Part shown: piece by piece, positions 18,453 through 28,022 of the stretch
Numbering within the stretch: position 1 is the stretch's first letter
Layout of the letters: each line of letters begins with the position of its first letter
Assembly: GCF_012641405.1 (NCBI RefSeq)
Contig: NZ_JABAII010000001.1
Span: 62,001-126,000 of the forward strand
DNA from: Rhizobium sp. P40RR-XXII
Lineage (GTDB): Bacteria; Pseudomonadota; Alphaproteobacteria; Rhizobiales; Rhizobiaceae
Direction: 5' to 3'
DNA length: 64,000 nt
The notes under the pieces: model-generated
Told to the model about the DNA's origin: nothing
The model's input: only the letters and a program-made list of their open reading frames with translations
The model's database searches: none
Translations under genes and position numbers: made by a program

Positions 18453-18484
18453 GGGTGCCGCAGGGATGCGGTGCCTCTTTTTGT
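18453..18484 (+). terminator. Intrinsic terminator after tal
   Basis: GGGTGCCGCA (18453-18462) pairs with TGCGGTGCC (18467-18475), including two G-U pairs, around a GGGA loop. A CTCTTTTT run follows. It lies about 38 bp after the tal stop. Confidence 0.65.
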
Positions 18485-18562
18485 TTCGAGTAGAGTTTTG
18501 CGTTCGCTGCTCCTGCGGCACCCCCTCTGTCACGGTACCGCGGATGCGAGGCGCGCTATAAC

Positions 18563-19726
18563 CTACCGATCCCCAATAAACTCCGCCCTGACTTTATCTG
18601 ACTGCCCACCGATCGTCGGTGCCGCCAGGCTGTTCTTGCTTCTGACACCATTGACCCGGATAGGGCTTGCCGTCGTGCGCACGGAGGTGCCGTCGTCACG
18701 GGTCACCGTCTGCAGCATGTCGAGCTGGCGGAAGGCGGCGCTTTGCAGCAGTTTCGGCCAGTCCAGCACTTCCGCCGCCCAGATATCGGCCGGTTCCAGG
18801 ATGGCGAGCCATTGCTGAGCCGTCTCTTCCTTCAGGCGGCCTGCGATCATGCTCTTGATCTCATCGCGGCGTTGGAAAGCATCATCGGGCGTGCAGACGG
18901 CAAGTTCAGGCAGATCGAGCAGCGGTGCGAGCTGCGCCAGCGGCATCATCGCCAGCGCCAGCCAGCCATCGGCGCAGCGATAGACGCCGTAGGGGGCGGC
19001 GAGATAGGCGTGGGCATTGCGCACGGCGGATTTCTGCGGCAGTCGTCCGCCGTCGTTCAGGTGCGTGGTCAGCACTTCGAACTGGAAATCGACCATCGCT
19101 TCCAAAAGGCTCGTTTCCACATGCACGCCACGCCCGGTCACGCCGCGCCGCACGAGGCCGGCGAGGATTGCCTGGACGAGGAGGTTGCCTGCCAGCATAT
19201 CGGCGACGGCGAGCCCGAAGGGCACAGGCCCGTCATCGGCCTCGCCGTTCAGCCACATGGCACCGGAGCGAGCCTGGGCCAGCAGATCCTGCCCGGGAAA
19301 AAGACGCCATTCATTGTCGGGACCGTATCCGGTGATGCTGCCATAGACGATGCGCGGATTGATCGCCGCAACGGCGGCATAGTCGAGACCAAGCCTTTCG
19401 ATGACGCCGGGGCGGAAATTCTGGATGACGACGTCGGCCTTGGCGATCAGCGCGCGCAGTTCCCGAAGATCGCTCTCGTCCTTCATGTTGATCGCAAAGC
19501 TCTCCTTGCCGCGGTTGATGGCATGAAAGAGTGTGGAATCGCCGCCGATCTCGGTGTCGCTGAGATAGAGCCGGCGGCAGAGGTCGCCGCCATCGGGCCG
19601 CTCGATCTTGATGATGCGCGCGCCGAGATCGCCGAGCCGCAGGGCGGCCATCGGGCCGGCAAGAAACTGGCTCATGTCCAGCACGATGATGCCGGAGAGC
19701 AGACCCTCTTCGTTGTCCTCGTTCAT
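18563..19726 (-). CDS. CaiB/BaiF family (class III) CoA-transferase
   Basis: A 387-aa class III CoA-transferase. The catalytic Asp is at about residue 176 in AVADMLAG, and the N-terminal fold motif ADVVIQNFRPGVIERLG is intact. Members move CoA between organic acids (formyl-CoA/oxalate, carnitine, 2-methylfumaryl-CoA and others). It is last in a minus-strand operon IclR-amidohydrolase-MaoC-CaiB, starting 1 bp after the MaoC stop. A CoA-transferase is not part of the described non-phosphorylating L-fucose pathway, so it hints that an acid intermediate is activated to a CoA thioester here. The acid is unknown. Confidence 0.85.
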   Translation of the reverse strand: MNEDNEEGLLSGIIVLDMSQFLAGPMAALRLGDLGARIIKIERPDGGDLCRRLYLSDTEIGGDSTLFHAINRGKESFAINMKDESDLRELRALIAKADVVIQNFRPGVIERLGLDYAAVAAINPRIVYGSITGYGPDNEWRLFPGQDLLAQARSGAMWLNGEADDGPVPFGLAVADMLAGNLLVQAILAGLVRRGVTGRGVHVETSLLEAMVDFQFEVLTTHLNDGGRLPQKSAVRNAHAYLAAPYGVYRCADGWLALAMMPLAQLAPLLDLPELAVCTPDDAFQRRDEIKSMIAGRLKEETAQQWLAILEPADIWAAEVLDWPKLLQSAAFRQLDMLQTVTRDDGTSVRTTASPIRVNGVRSKNSLAAPTIGGQSDKVRAEFIGDR

Positions 19727-19727
19727 G

Positions 19728-20273
19728 TCAGGCTTTCAGCGGCGGCGCGTCCGCAGGCCGGCCGTTCTTATAGCGCACGGTCTGGATATGCTCGCAATAA
19801 AGCACCAGTTCGCCTTCGCCCTTGAAGACTTCGTAGGAGGAGCGGATCAGGCCGAGTTCGGCATATTTCGGCTGCTTATCCAGATTGGTGCGGATGGTGT
19901 AGATCGTATCGCCGATGAAGGTGGGCTTGATGAAGCGCAGCTTGTCGTAGCCATAGGAAAAGGCGTTGACGCAATTGGTGGCGACGAGGCCTAGGCCGGC
20001 GGAAAAGACGAAGGCGCCGGCGACGAGCCGCTTGCCGAACAGGCCCTCGGTCTCGGCAAAGATCTGGTCGCTGACGTAAGGGTGCATGTCGAGCACCAGC
20101 GCGTTGAACTGCTGGGACTCGCCTTCGGAGATCGTGCGGCGCAGCGAGCGGATCCGGTGGCCGATCTCGAAATCCTCGTAGAACCAGTTTTCCGCATTCC
20201 AGACTGGAATATCGGCGTGGTCTGCCGGCATGGTTTTCGGATGGGTGCTGGATACGCCGACGGTGGCGGTCAT
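19728..20273 (-). CDS. MaoC-like hot-dog protein lacking the catalytic His
   Basis: A 181-aa MaoC-family hot-dog-fold protein. The segment aligned to the hydratase motif (D-x-N-P-x-H-x-D) reads [14 protein letters not shown]: the Asp is kept but the His five residues later is Val. The later pattern [17 protein letters not shown] and [20 protein letters not shown] is typical of the family. It is therefore either an altered hydratase, a thioesterase-like enzyme or a non-catalytic partner. It may pair with the intact MaoC at 29433, which lies in the divergent operon. It is coupled to the CoA-transferase (1-bp gap). The start at 20273 is chosen over a longer frame reaching 20642. Confidence 0.75.
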   Translation of the reverse strand: MTATVGVSSTHPKTMPADHADIPVWNAENWFYEDFEIGHRIRSLRRTISEGESQQFNALVLDMHPYVSDQIFAETEGLFGKRLVAGAFVFSAGLGLVATNCVNAFSYGYDKLRFIKPTFIGDTIYTIRTNLDKQPKYAELGLIRSSYEVFKGEGELVLYCEHIQTVRYKNGRPADAPPLKA

Positions 20274-20302
20274 GGCATTGTCTTTCGATGGAACCTCCGG
20301 CC

Positions 20303-21139
20303 TCAAAGAGACCAGAGGCGCTTGGCATTGAGCTGGTAGAGGCTGTTGCGTTCGTCGGCGCTTACGCCTTGCATCAGCGCGTGGGTGGCTGCGACCCAGG
20401 TGGAGAGATTGCCGCCAAGCGTGCAGACCGGCCAGTCGCTGCCCCAGATGACGCGATCCCAGCCGAAGCTCGTGATGCAGTGTTCGACGAAGGGGCGCAG
20501 CGTTTCCGGCGTCCAGCTCTCGGGATCGGCATAGGCAACGACGCCGGAAATCTTGACGACGACATTCGGACGCTTGGCAATGGCTGATATTCCGGCCGAC
20601 CAGACCTCGCTGAGCTGTTTCTTGACGGCGGGCACGCCGCAATGGTCGAGAATGAACCGGACGTCAGGATTGAGGTCGACGAGCGCGATTGCCTTGGAAA
20701 TCTGATGAGGCAGCACGCAGAGATCGAAGGTCAGGCGGGTGCCGGCAAGCCGCTTCAGGTTCTCGCGAAACAATGCGCCTTCGGAGACATTGTCGGGCAC
20801 GACATGCAGCACACGGCGAAAGCCCTTGACGAAGGGGTCGGCGAGTACGCGTTCGAGATAGGCGGGAAAGCCAGCGCTTTCGGGGCGGCAGGCGGCGATG
20901 GCGCCGCGAAGAAGGCTACCGGGCTCACGGCTCAGGCCTTTGACGTAGTCGGTCTCGCGTTCGATATCTTCTTCGGCGACATCGACTTCCATGTGAAGCG
21001 TATCGGTGATCCCGAGGCGCTTGGCCTCGCGCGCATAGTCCCCATAGAGGCTGTCGCGATTGAGCGCACCGGCCTCGGCCAGCCAGGGATAGGCGAGCTT
21101 TTTTCGGTCGACGATGTGCAAATGGCTGTCGAAAAGCAT
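20303..21139 (-). CDS. Amidohydrolase-family lactonase (L-fuconolactonase-like)
   Basis: Metal-dependent hydrolase of 278 aa from the ATG at 21139 (GGGAGG 6 bp upstream). It has the amidohydrolase metal motif DSHLHIVD (His6, His8), ILDHCGVP in the middle and IWGSDWPVC near the C-terminus. These are hallmarks of the COG3618 lactonases such as L-fucono-1,5-lactonase and L-rhamnono-lactonase. It would open the sugar lactone produced by a sugar 1-dehydrogenase to the aldonate. It sits between IclR and MaoC in the same operon. Confidence 0.85.
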   Translation of the reverse strand: MLFDSHLHIVDRKKLAYPWLAEAGALNRDSLYGDYAREAKRLGITDTLHMEVDVAEEDIERETDYVKGLSREPGSLLRGAIAACRPESAGFPAYLERVLADPFVKGFRRVLHVVPDNVSEGALFRENLKRLAGTRLTFDLCVLPHQISKAIALVDLNPDVRFILDHCGVPAVKKQLSEVWSAGISAIAKRPNVVVKISGVVAYADPESWTPETLRPFVEHCITSFGWDRVIWGSDWPVCTLGGNLSTWVAATHALMQGVSADERNSLYQLNAKRLWSL

Positions 21140-21181
21140 GGTTTTCCTCCCATACTGCTTGCTCAACATATACTCACATAA

Positions 21182-21194
21182 GAATAATTTATTC
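21182..21194. promoter_or_regulatory. Candidate operator upstream of the lactonase gene
   Basis: GAATAATTTATTC is an inverted repeat with 6-bp arms and one central base in an AT-rich 64-bp gap between the IclR and lactonase genes. It could be a second IclR-type site or a promoter element. Confidence 0.35.
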
Positions 21195-21203
21195 AAATAA
21201 AAA

Positions 21204-21998
21204 TTATAACTCGGCCTTGTCGACTATACCGGCCACGGTTTCAGAGATCTCCTTTGCCGCTTCCCGCACATATTCGATGACTTGATCGTAAGTCGGCGCC
21301 TTGGTGTTGACGGGCTCGATATAGGGGCAGGTGAGAGCGGCAAGTCCATTGCCGTCCATGGCCAGGATCGGCGCGGAAATATTGCGCACGCCGCTCGTCT
21401 GCAGGCTGTCCATGGTCTCATAGCCCTTTTCGCGGATTGCCCGCAGCTTCTCTTCGAGATCGGCCGGCGGCTCTTCGGCCTCCTGATCCTGCTGGCGCCT
21501 TTGCTCGTTGATCATCATCTGGCGCTGCTTGTCATCCCGGAATGCCAGGAGAATGTGACCAGAGCCGGTATTGTAGAGGTTGATCTGCGCGCCGACGCGG
21601 ATGGAGATGCCCCAATAGGTCGGCGAATCCTGCTGGGCGATGACGACGACCGAGCCGCGGTCGTAGATCGCCAGATGGCAGGCCTGCTCTGCGCGGTTGG
21701 AGAATTCACGCATCAGCGGCGTTGCGAAGGACACCAGTCGGCGCACTGGTGCGTGATAATGCGCCAGCCCGAACAGCTTCAGCGTCAGATAGAAGCGATC
21801 GCCGTCCTGCCTCTGCACATAGCCGCGCCGCACGAGGCGATCGAGCATGCGATAGAATTCGTTGGGGCTCTTGTTGAGCGCCTTGGCGATTTCCGCCTGC
21901 GTCAGGCCACCATCGATCGTTGCCAGCAATTCCAAAATATCGAGCCCCTTGTCCAGGGCCGGCGCGCGATAGCGATCGCTGTCGTCTTCTACACTCAT
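21204..21998 (-). CDS. IclR-family transcriptional regulator
   Basis: A 264-aa IclR regulator. The winged helix-turn-helix is near residues 15-70 (LTQAEIAKALNKSPNEFYRMLDRLVRRGY), followed by the effector-binding GAF-like domain. The start at 21998 is chosen because GGGGGA lies 7-8 bp before it; longer frames start at 22025 or 22013. It is divergent from the fucose-type ABC operon, and a perfect 18-bp palindrome lies between them at 22032-22049. It therefore most likely controls both arms of the catabolic island in response to the sugar or an acid intermediate. Confidence 0.88.
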   Translation of the reverse strand: MSVEDDSDRYRAPALDKGLDILELLATIDGGLTQAEIAKALNKSPNEFYRMLDRLVRRGYVQRQDGDRFYLTLKLFGLAHYHAPVRRLVSFATPLMREFSNRAEQACHLAIYDRGSVVVIAQQDSPTYWGISIRVGAQINLYNTGSGHILLAFRDDKQRQMMINEQRRQQDQEAEEPPADLEEKLRAIREKGYETMDSLQTSGVRNISAPILAMDGNGLAALTCPYIEPVNTKAPTYDQVIEYVREAAKEISETVAGIVDKAEL

Positions 21999-22031
21999 CA
22001 ACAAATCCCCCATGCGACGAAACATGAATCG

Positions 22032-22049
22032 TCATTCATATATGAATGA
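22032..22049. promoter_or_regulatory. Perfect 18-bp palindrome, likely IclR operator
   Basis: TCATTCATATATGAATGA is a perfect palindrome 34 bp upstream of the IclR start and about 130 bp upstream of the divergent transporter operon. Position and symmetry fit an IclR-dimer binding site controlling both directions. Confidence 0.6.
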
Positions 22050-22177
22050 AGGCATTTTACAAGCACGCGATCGCAGCTTGACGGCCAATGAATAAGATGT
22101 TTACTTATAAATCATTGATCCATATTTGGGTCGGGAGAACAATCGGACAAGGGGTCCGGTCTTAGGGAGGAACTTCG

Positions 22178-23494
22178 ATGAGGAATTGGAAGGCCGGTCT
22201 CGTTGCCGGCACGATGGCATTGCTTGCCGGCACAGCGGTCTTCGCCGCCGATCTGCCGGGCAAATTTCCGGGTGTGACGATCGACGCCAAGCTCATCGGC
22301 GGTCAGCAATACGAGCCGCTGTATGCGCGCATTGCCGAGTGGGAGAAGGAGACGGGGGCCAAGGTCAACATTCTCTCCAAGAAGAACCACTTCGAGCTCG
22401 ACAAGGAAATCAAGTCGGACATGGCATCGGGCAGCATCTCCTGGTGCGTCGGCTCGAACCATTCGTCCTTCGCGCCGCAATATCCCGATCTATACACCGA
22501 TCTTTCGAAGCTTCTGCCCAAGGAAGAAATCGGCCAGTTTGTCGATTCCACCATTCAGGCCTCGACCATCGACGGCCGCCTGATCATGCTGCCGCGCGCC
22601 CAGTTCGACGTTTCGGCCCTCTACTATCAGAAGAGCCTCTACAACGACGATGCCAAGAAGACGGCCTTCAAGGCAAAGTACGGCTACGATCTCGCGCCGC
22701 CGAAGACCTGGAAGGAAGTGTCCGATCAGTCGATCTTCTTCTCCAACCCGCCGAACTTCTTCGGCACGCAGTTCCCCGGCAAGGAAGAGGCCATCAACGG
22801 CCGCTTCTACGAGATGCTGGTCGCCGAGGGCGGCGAATATCTCGGCAAGGACGGCAAGCCGGCCTTCAATTCCGAAGCAGGCGTGCGTGCGCTCGACTGG
22901 TTCGTCAACATGTACAAGGCGAAGGCCGTTCCTGCCGGCGTGACCAATTATCTGTGGGATGATCTCGGCGCCGGCTTTGCTTCCGGTTCCATCGCGCTCG
23001 ATCTCGACTGGCCGGGCTGGGCGACCTATTTCAACGATCCGAAGTCGTCGAAGATCGCCGGCAATGTCGGCGTCGTCGTACAGCCCGCCGGTTCCTCCGG
23101 CAAGCACACCGGCTGGTCCGGTCACCACGGCTTCTCGGTGACCGAATCCTGCGCTCACAAGGATGCCGCCGCTTCGCTCGTCTGGTTCCTGACGAACGAC
23201 GACTCGCAGAAGCTCGAGGCCGCCAACGGCACGCTTCCGACCCGCAAGGCTGTCTGGGATTGGGATATCCAGCAGGCGGCTTCCGATCCTTACAAGAAGG
23301 AAGTGCTGAGCACCTTCCAGGAAGCCATGAAATATGCCTTCCCGGTTCCGCGCACGCCGCAATGGATCGAGATTTCCAACGTCGTCTATCCCGAGCTTCA
23401 GGCCGCAATCCTCGGCGACAAGAGCTCGAAGGAGGCGCTCGATGCTGCTGCCCAGAAGGCAACCGACGTCCTGAAGGACGCCGGCGCGCTCTGA
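22178..23494 (+). CDS. ABC transporter substrate-binding protein (CUT1, probably 6-deoxyhexose)
   Basis: Periplasmic family-1 solute-binding protein of 438 aa. The signal peptide is about residues 1-23 with cleavage near VFA/AD. GGGAGG precedes the start. It leads a plus-strand operon with two permeases, an ATPase, an acid-sugar dehydratase and a mutarotase, and is divergent from IclR. The enzymes point to L-fucose or a related 6-deoxy sugar or its lactone as ligand; the binding protein itself is not diagnostic. Confidence 0.85.
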   Translation: MRNWKAGLVAGTMALLAGTAVFAADLPGKFPGVTIDAKLIGGQQYEPLYARIAEWEKETGAKVNILSKKNHFELDKEIKSDMASGSISWCVGSNHSSFAPQYPDLYTDLSKLLPKEEIGQFVDSTIQASTIDGRLIMLPRAQFDVSALYYQKSLYNDDAKKTAFKAKYGYDLAPPKTWKEVSDQSIFFSNPPNFFGTQFPGKEEAINGRFYEMLVAEGGEYLGKDGKPAFNSEAGVRALDWFVNMYKAKAVPAGVTNYLWDDLGAGFASGSIALDLDWPGWATYFNDPKSSKIAGNVGVVVQPAGSSGKHTGWSGHHGFSVTESCAHKDAAASLVWFLTNDDSQKLEAANGTLPTRKAVWDWDIQQAASDPYKKEVLSTFQEAMKYAFPVPRTPQWIEISNVVYPELQAAILGDKSSKEALDAAAQKATDVLKDAGAL

Positions 23495-23683
23495 GCGATG
23501 CAATCGAAATCCCGCGTGCTCATGGTGCGCGGGACTTCCGCAATCTGACTTCGAGAATGGCTTTCGATCGGCACCGTGAAGGGCCGGCGTGTGCCGCCGG
23601 TGTCGCACCGGCTTCTCGGTCCCAGGCAATTCATTCCACGCAGTCCGGGCCACGCTGCCGAGGAATGCCGACAGGTGCAAACC

Positions 23684-24577
23684 ATGCTCAAAAGAATATC
23701 CCCACCGGTCCTGCTTCTTCTTCCGGCGATCATCGTCCTTGTGGCGGTGGTTCTGTTTCCGCTGCTCCTCTCCTTCTATTCCAGTTTCACGCCGTTTCGA
23801 CTGACGCGGCCGGCGACGCTCTTCACCTTTATTGGCCTGCGCAACTATGCGCGTATCCTGACCGACCCGGTGTTTCTGGCCGCCTTCGTGCGCACCGTGG
23901 TGCTGCTGACGATCGCGCTCAATCTGGAAATGCTGCTGGGCCTGGGATTGGCTATCCTGGTCAACAAGGCGACCCATGGCAAGCGCGTGCTGCGCACGCT
24001 GATGATGTTCCCGATGATGTTTTCGCCCGTGCTCGTCGGCTTCCAGTTCAAATTCATGTTCAACGACAATGTCGGCATCATCAATAATGCGCTGCAATCC
24101 CTGGGCATTACGGAGACGGCCATTCCCTGGCTGATCGACGGCAATCTGGCGCTGCTCTCCATCGTCATTGCGGAAGTCTGGTCTTCGACCTCGGTCTTCG
24201 CGATCCTCATTCTCGCCGGACTGCTTGCCATGCCGCAGGAGCCGGTCGAAGCCGCGAAGGTTGATGGCTGCACCAGCTGGCAGACCTTCCGTTATGTCAC
24301 CTGGCCGTTCCTGATGCCGTTTGCCTTCATCGCCATGACGATCCGCTCGCTCGACGTCGCGCGCGCCTACGACATCGTCAAGATCATGACGGATGGCGGG
24401 CCGGCGCGGCGCACGGAGCTCATCTGGACGCTGGTCGGGCGTACCGCCTATGCCGACGCGCAGATGGGCCTCGCCAACGCCATGGCCTATGTCTCAATCA
24501 TCCTTTCGATCGTCTTCACAGTCTATTTCTTCCGTAAGCTGGCGCTTGCCCGCACCCAGATCGGAGCGGAGTGGTAA
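23684..24577 (+). CDS. Sugar ABC transporter permease 1 (CUT1)
   Basis: MalF-type inner-membrane permease, 297 aa from the ATG at 23684; the longer frame from 23576 adds a non-membrane, Arg/Gly-rich segment and is rejected. Six hydrophobic segments are visible, and the EAA loop EAAKVDGCTSWQTFRYVTWP contacts the ATPase. It follows the binding-protein gene by about 190 bp and precedes the second permease by 2 bp. Confidence 0.88.
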   Translation: MLKRISPPVLLLLPAIIVLVAVVLFPLLLSFYSSFTPFRLTRPATLFTFIGLRNYARILTDPVFLAAFVRTVVLLTIALNLEMLLGLGLAILVNKATHGKRVLRTLMMFPMMFSPVLVGFQFKFMFNDNVGIINNALQSLGITETAIPWLIDGNLALLSIVIAEVWSSTSVFAILILAGLLAMPQEPVEAAKVDGCTSWQTFRYVTWPFLMPFAFIAMTIRSLDVARAYDIVKIMTDGGPARRTELIWTLVGRTAYADAQMGLANAMAYVSIILSIVFTVYFFRKLALARTQIGAEW

Positions 24578-24579
24578 TC

Positions 24580-25446
24580 ATGGATCGCAATGCCCAACAA
24601 CGCCTGCAGCGCCGCCTTTGGAAGGTCGCCTATCTCATCGGCCTTTTCCTAGCGATGCTCGTCATCTGCCTGCCCGGCTTCTGGATTGTCATCAGCTCGC
24701 TGCGCCCCACCGTGGAAATCATGGCGAAGCCAGCGGTCTGGATCCCGCAGGAACTTTCGCTGGAAGCCTATCGCGCCATGTTCGGCGGCGTGGGGCAGGG
24801 CGGCATTCCTGTCTGGGACTATTTCCGCAATTCGCTTATCATCTCCGTCACCTCGACCGCCATTGCGCTCGTCATCGGCATGTCCGGCGGCTATGCCTTC
24901 GCCCGCTTCCGTTTCGCAGGCAAATCGGCCGTGTTCCTCGGGCTGATGCTGACCCGCTCGGTGCCTGGCGTGGCGCTGTCGCTGCCGCTCTTCATGGTCT
25001 ATGCCCGGCTCGGGATCATCGACACGCATTTCGGCCTGATCCTCACCTACGTCGCGCTGAACGTGCCCTTCACGATCTGGCTGATCGACGGCTTCTTCCG
25101 GCAGGTGCCGAAGGATCTCGCCGAAGCCGCGCAGATCGACGGCTGCACGCGCTGGCAGGCCTTCTGGCAGGTGGAATTCCCGCTTGCCGGCCCCGGTATC
25201 GCGTCCGCCGGCATTTTCGCCTTCCTCACCTGCTGGAATGAATATGCACTGGCCTCGCAGCTGACACGCTCCGTCGATTCCAAGACGCTGCCTGTCGGTC
25301 TGCTGGATTACACGGCCGAGTTCACCATCGACTGGCGCGGCATGTGCGCGCTCGCGGTCGTGATGATCATTCCGGCGCTCGCTCTCACTTTCATCATTCA
25401 GAAGCATCTGGTGTCGGGTCTGACATTCGGTGCGGTCAAAGGTTGA
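24580..25446 (+). CDS. Sugar ABC transporter permease 2 (CUT1)
   Basis: MalG-type permease of 288 aa from the ATG at 24580 (a GTG at 24571 overlaps the previous gene and is less likely). The EAA motif reads EAAQIDGCTRWQAFWQVEFP and the C-terminus ends GLTFGAVKG. It forms the translocation channel with the preceding permease. Confidence 0.88.
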   Translation: MDRNAQQRLQRRLWKVAYLIGLFLAMLVICLPGFWIVISSLRPTVEIMAKPAVWIPQELSLEAYRAMFGGVGQGGIPVWDYFRNSLIISVTSTAIALVIGMSGGYAFARFRFAGKSAVFLGLMLTRSVPGVALSLPLFMVYARLGIIDTHFGLILTYVALNVPFTIWLIDGFFRQVPKDLAEAAQIDGCTRWQAFWQVEFPLAGPGIASAGIFAFLTCWNEYALASQLTRSVDSKTLPVGLLDYTAEFTIDWRGMCALAVVMIIPALALTFIIQKHLVSGLTFGAVKG

Positions 25447-25451
25447 TTTCC

Positions 25452-26549
25452 ATGGCTCAGGTTTCCCTCAAAAAACTCGTCAAGCGCTACGGCGCGCTGG
25501 AAATCGTCCACGGGATCGATCTCGACATCGCGGACAAGGAGTTCATCGCGCTCGTCGGCCCGTCCGGCTGTGGCAAGTCGACGACGCTGCGCATGATCGC
25601 CGGCCTGGAGGATGTCTCAGACGGCGTGATCGAGATAGGCGACACCGTCGTCAACGACCTGCCGCCTCGTGATCGCAACATCTCCATGGTGTTCCAGTCC
25701 TATGCGCTTTATCCGCATATGACGGTGCGCGAAAATATGGGCTTCTCGTTGAAGATCGCCAAGCAACCGCAGACGGAGATAGACCGTCGCGTCGATGAAG
25801 CCGCCGCCATTCTCGGCCTGGATGTGCTGATGGACCGCCGCCCGGCCCAGCTTTCCGGCGGCCAGCGCCAGCGCGTCGCCATGGGCCGCGCCATTGTCCG
25901 TCAGCCGGAAGTCTTCCTCTTCGACGAGCCGCTGTCGAACCTCGATGCCAAGCTGCGCACGCAGATGCGCACCGAGATCAAGAAACTGCATGCCAAGGTG
26001 CAATCGACGGTGGTCTATGTCACGCACGACCAGGTCGAGGCCATGACGCTGGCGGACCGCATCGTCATCATGCGCGACGGCTATATCGAGCAGGTCGGCA
26101 CGCCGGACGAGGTGTTCAAGCGGCCGGCCACGCGCTTCGTTGCCGGCTTCATCGGCTCGCCGCCGATGAATATCGAGGAGGCGACGTTGAAGGCGGGCGA
26201 ACTCACCTTCAAGAATGGCGATCGGCTGCCGCTGCCCGGCCAGTTTGCCGGCAAGGTCAAGGAGGGCGAGAAGGTCGCCTTTGGCCTTAGGCCCGACGAT
26301 ATCTTCCCGACGGGACATGGCCTGCATTCCGGCGTGGAATCGGCTGTCTATGAACTGACTTTGCCCGTCGCCATCACCGAACCGCTCGGCAATGAAACGC
26401 TCGTCTTCGTCGAATTTGCCGGGCGCGAATGGGTGACGCGCATGCTCAACCCGCGCTCGCTGAAGAGCGGCGAACAGCTGAAGATGAGCTTCGATCTCAG
26501 CCAGGCGCACCTCTTCTCCGTTGAAACCGGCAAGAGCCTGGCAAGCTGA
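25452..26549 (+). CDS. Sugar ABC transporter ATPase (UgpC/MalK type)
   Basis: ATP-binding subunit of 365 aa. Walker [10 protein letters not shown] is at residues 36-44, LSGGQ at 134-138 and FLFDEP at 155-160, with a C-terminal TOBE domain. It starts 5 bp after the second permease and is followed 11 bp later by the acid-sugar dehydratase, so transporter and enzymes are co-transcribed. Confidence 0.9.
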   Translation: MAQVSLKKLVKRYGALEIVHGIDLDIADKEFIALVGPSGCGKSTTLRMIAGLEDVSDGVIEIGDTVVNDLPPRDRNISMVFQSYALYPHMTVRENMGFSLKIAKQPQTEIDRRVDEAAAILGLDVLMDRRPAQLSGGQRQRVAMGRAIVRQPEVFLFDEPLSNLDAKLRTQMRTEIKKLHAKVQSTVVYVTHDQVEAMTLADRIVIMRDGYIEQVGTPDEVFKRPATRFVAGFIGSPPMNIEEATLKAGELTFKNGDRLPLPGQFAGKVKEGEKVAFGLRPDDIFPTGHGLHSGVESAVYELTLPVAITEPLGNETLVFVEFAGREWVTRMLNPRSLKSGEQLKMSFDLSQAHLFSVETGKSLAS

Positions 26550-26560
26550 GGAGCCGACCC

Positions 26561-27673
26561 ATGGCACGTATCGAGAAAATTGAGCTGCGCATGGTCGACC
26601 TGCCGCCGAAGGTGAAACGGACGGATGCGATCCAGAGCTTCGTCAGCCAGGAGACGCCGATCGTCACCATCACCGACAGCGACGGGGCTGTCGGCACCGG
26701 CTACAGCTATACGATCGGCACCGGCGGTTCCTCCGTCATGCGGCTGCTTTCAGATCATCTGGTGCCGCTGCTGATCGGCGAGGATGCCGACTGCATCGAG
26801 GCGATCTGGCACAGACTAGAATTCGCGACACATGCAACGACCATAGGACCTATTACGGCGTTGGCACTCGCAGCTGTCGACACGGCGCTTTGGGACCTGC
26901 GGGCGAAGAAGCAAAGCCTGCCGCTCTGGAAGCTCGCCGGGGGTGCTAGGGATCGCTGCCCGCTCTACACGACGGAAGGCGGTTGGCTGCATATCGAGAA
27001 GGAAGCCTTGGTCGAAGATGCGCTGCAGGCGAAGGCCAAGGGCTTCTCCGGCTCGAAAGTGAAGATCGGCAAGCCGCATGGCTCGGAAGATTACGACCGA
27101 TTGGCCGCAATGCGCCTGGCGCTCGGCTCCGGCTTCGAGATCATGACCGACTGTAATCAGGGTTTTACCGTCGATGAGGCGATCCGCCGGGCGGCACGCC
27201 TGAAGGAGCTGGATCTTGCCTGGATCGAGGAGCCGTTGCCGGCCGATGATCTTGACGGCCATATCCGGCTGACCCGGTCGACAACGACGCCGATCGCGGT
27301 CGGTGAATCCATGTATTCGATCCGGCATTTCCGCGAATATATGCAGAAGGGTGCCTGCTCGATCGTGCAGGTGGACGTTGCCCGCATCGGCGGCATCACG
27401 CCCTGGCTGAAGGTGGCGCATGCCGCTGAGGCCTTCGATATTCCGGTCTGCCCGCACTTTCTGATGGAGCTGCATGTCAGCCTCACCTGCGCGGTGCCGA
27501 ACGGTAGATATGTCGAATATATCCCGCAACTCGATGACTTGACGACGAAGGGCATGGAAATCGTCGACGGCAAGGCGCTGGCGCCCTCCGAACCCGGTAT
27601 CGGCATCGAGTGGGATTGGGAAGCGGTGAAGGCCCGCTCGATCGGCGAATTCACCCGGGAAATCCACGGCTGA
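26561..27673 (+). CDS. Enolase-superfamily acid-sugar dehydratase (mandelate racemase subgroup)
   Basis: A 370-aa enolase-superfamily enzyme that would dehydrate an aldonate to a 2-keto-3-deoxy acid. The mandelate-racemase-subgroup set is present: the KxK motif K166-V-K168; metal ligands Asp197, Glu223 and Glu249; and the His-Asp dyad His299 with Asp272. The PHFLMELHVSL segment resembles galactarate/talarate- and lyxonate-type dehydratases. In context L-fuconate or a related 6-deoxyaldonate is the likely substrate, but canonical L-fuconate dehydratases are longer (about 440 aa), so substrate and subfamily are open. Confidence 0.82.
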   Translation: MARIEKIELRMVDLPPKVKRTDAIQSFVSQETPIVTITDSDGAVGTGYSYTIGTGGSSVMRLLSDHLVPLLIGEDADCIEAIWHRLEFATHATTIGPITALALAAVDTALWDLRAKKQSLPLWKLAGGARDRCPLYTTEGGWLHIEKEALVEDALQAKAKGFSGSKVKIGKPHGSEDYDRLAAMRLALGSGFEIMTDCNQGFTVDEAIRRAARLKELDLAWIEEPLPADDLDGHIRLTRSTTTPIAVGESMYSIRHFREYMQKGACSIVQVDVARIGGITPWLKVAHAAEAFDIPVCPHFLMELHVSLTCAVPNGRYVEYIPQLDDLTTKGMEIVDGKALAPSEPGIGIEWDWEAVKARSIGEFTREIHG

Positions 27674-27686
27674 GGAGGAACTGGCC

Positions 27687-28016
27687 ATGCAGCGAATGGG
27701 AATGGTGATCGGTCTGGAGCCGGCCAAGGTCGCGGAATACAAGGCGCTTCACGCGGCCGTCTGGCCCGAAATCCTGGCGCTGATCTCCGAATGCAACATC
27801 ACCAACTATTCGATCTTCCTGAAAGAGCCGGAAAACCTGCTCTTCGGCTATTGGGAATATGTCGGCACGGATTTCGAGGCCGACATGCGCAAGATGGCCG
27901 CGAGCCCGAAGAACCAGGAATGGTGGTCGGTGTGTATTCCATGCCAGAAGCCGCTCGAGACCCGCAAGGAGGGTGAGTGGTGGGCCATGATGGAGGAGGT
28001 GTTTCATCATGAGTAA
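27687..28016 (+). CDS. RhaM-family (L-rhamnose/L-fucose) mutarotase
   Basis: A 109-aa protein of the RhaM/DUF718 family that interconverts sugar anomers. Tyr18 and His22 in EYKALHAAVWPE coincide with the catalytic residues of E. coli RhaM, and the C-terminal EWWAMMEEVFHHE is typical. Together with a lactonase and dehydratase for a 6-deoxy sugar, L-fucose or L-rhamnose mutarotation is likely. It lies 13 bp after the dehydratase. A repeat block of about 340 bp follows before the next gene. Confidence 0.85.
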   Translation: MQRMGMVIGLEPAKVAEYKALHAAVWPEILALISECNITNYSIFLKEPENLLFGYWEYVGTDFEADMRKMAASPKNQEWWSVCIPCQKPLETRKEGEWWAMMEEVFHHE

Positions 28017-28022
28017 CTTTCC

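Noticed and set aside
22490..24097. 535-residue minus-strand open frame
   Set aside because: Antisense of the solute-binding protein and permease genes. It is Arg/His-rich with no domain.
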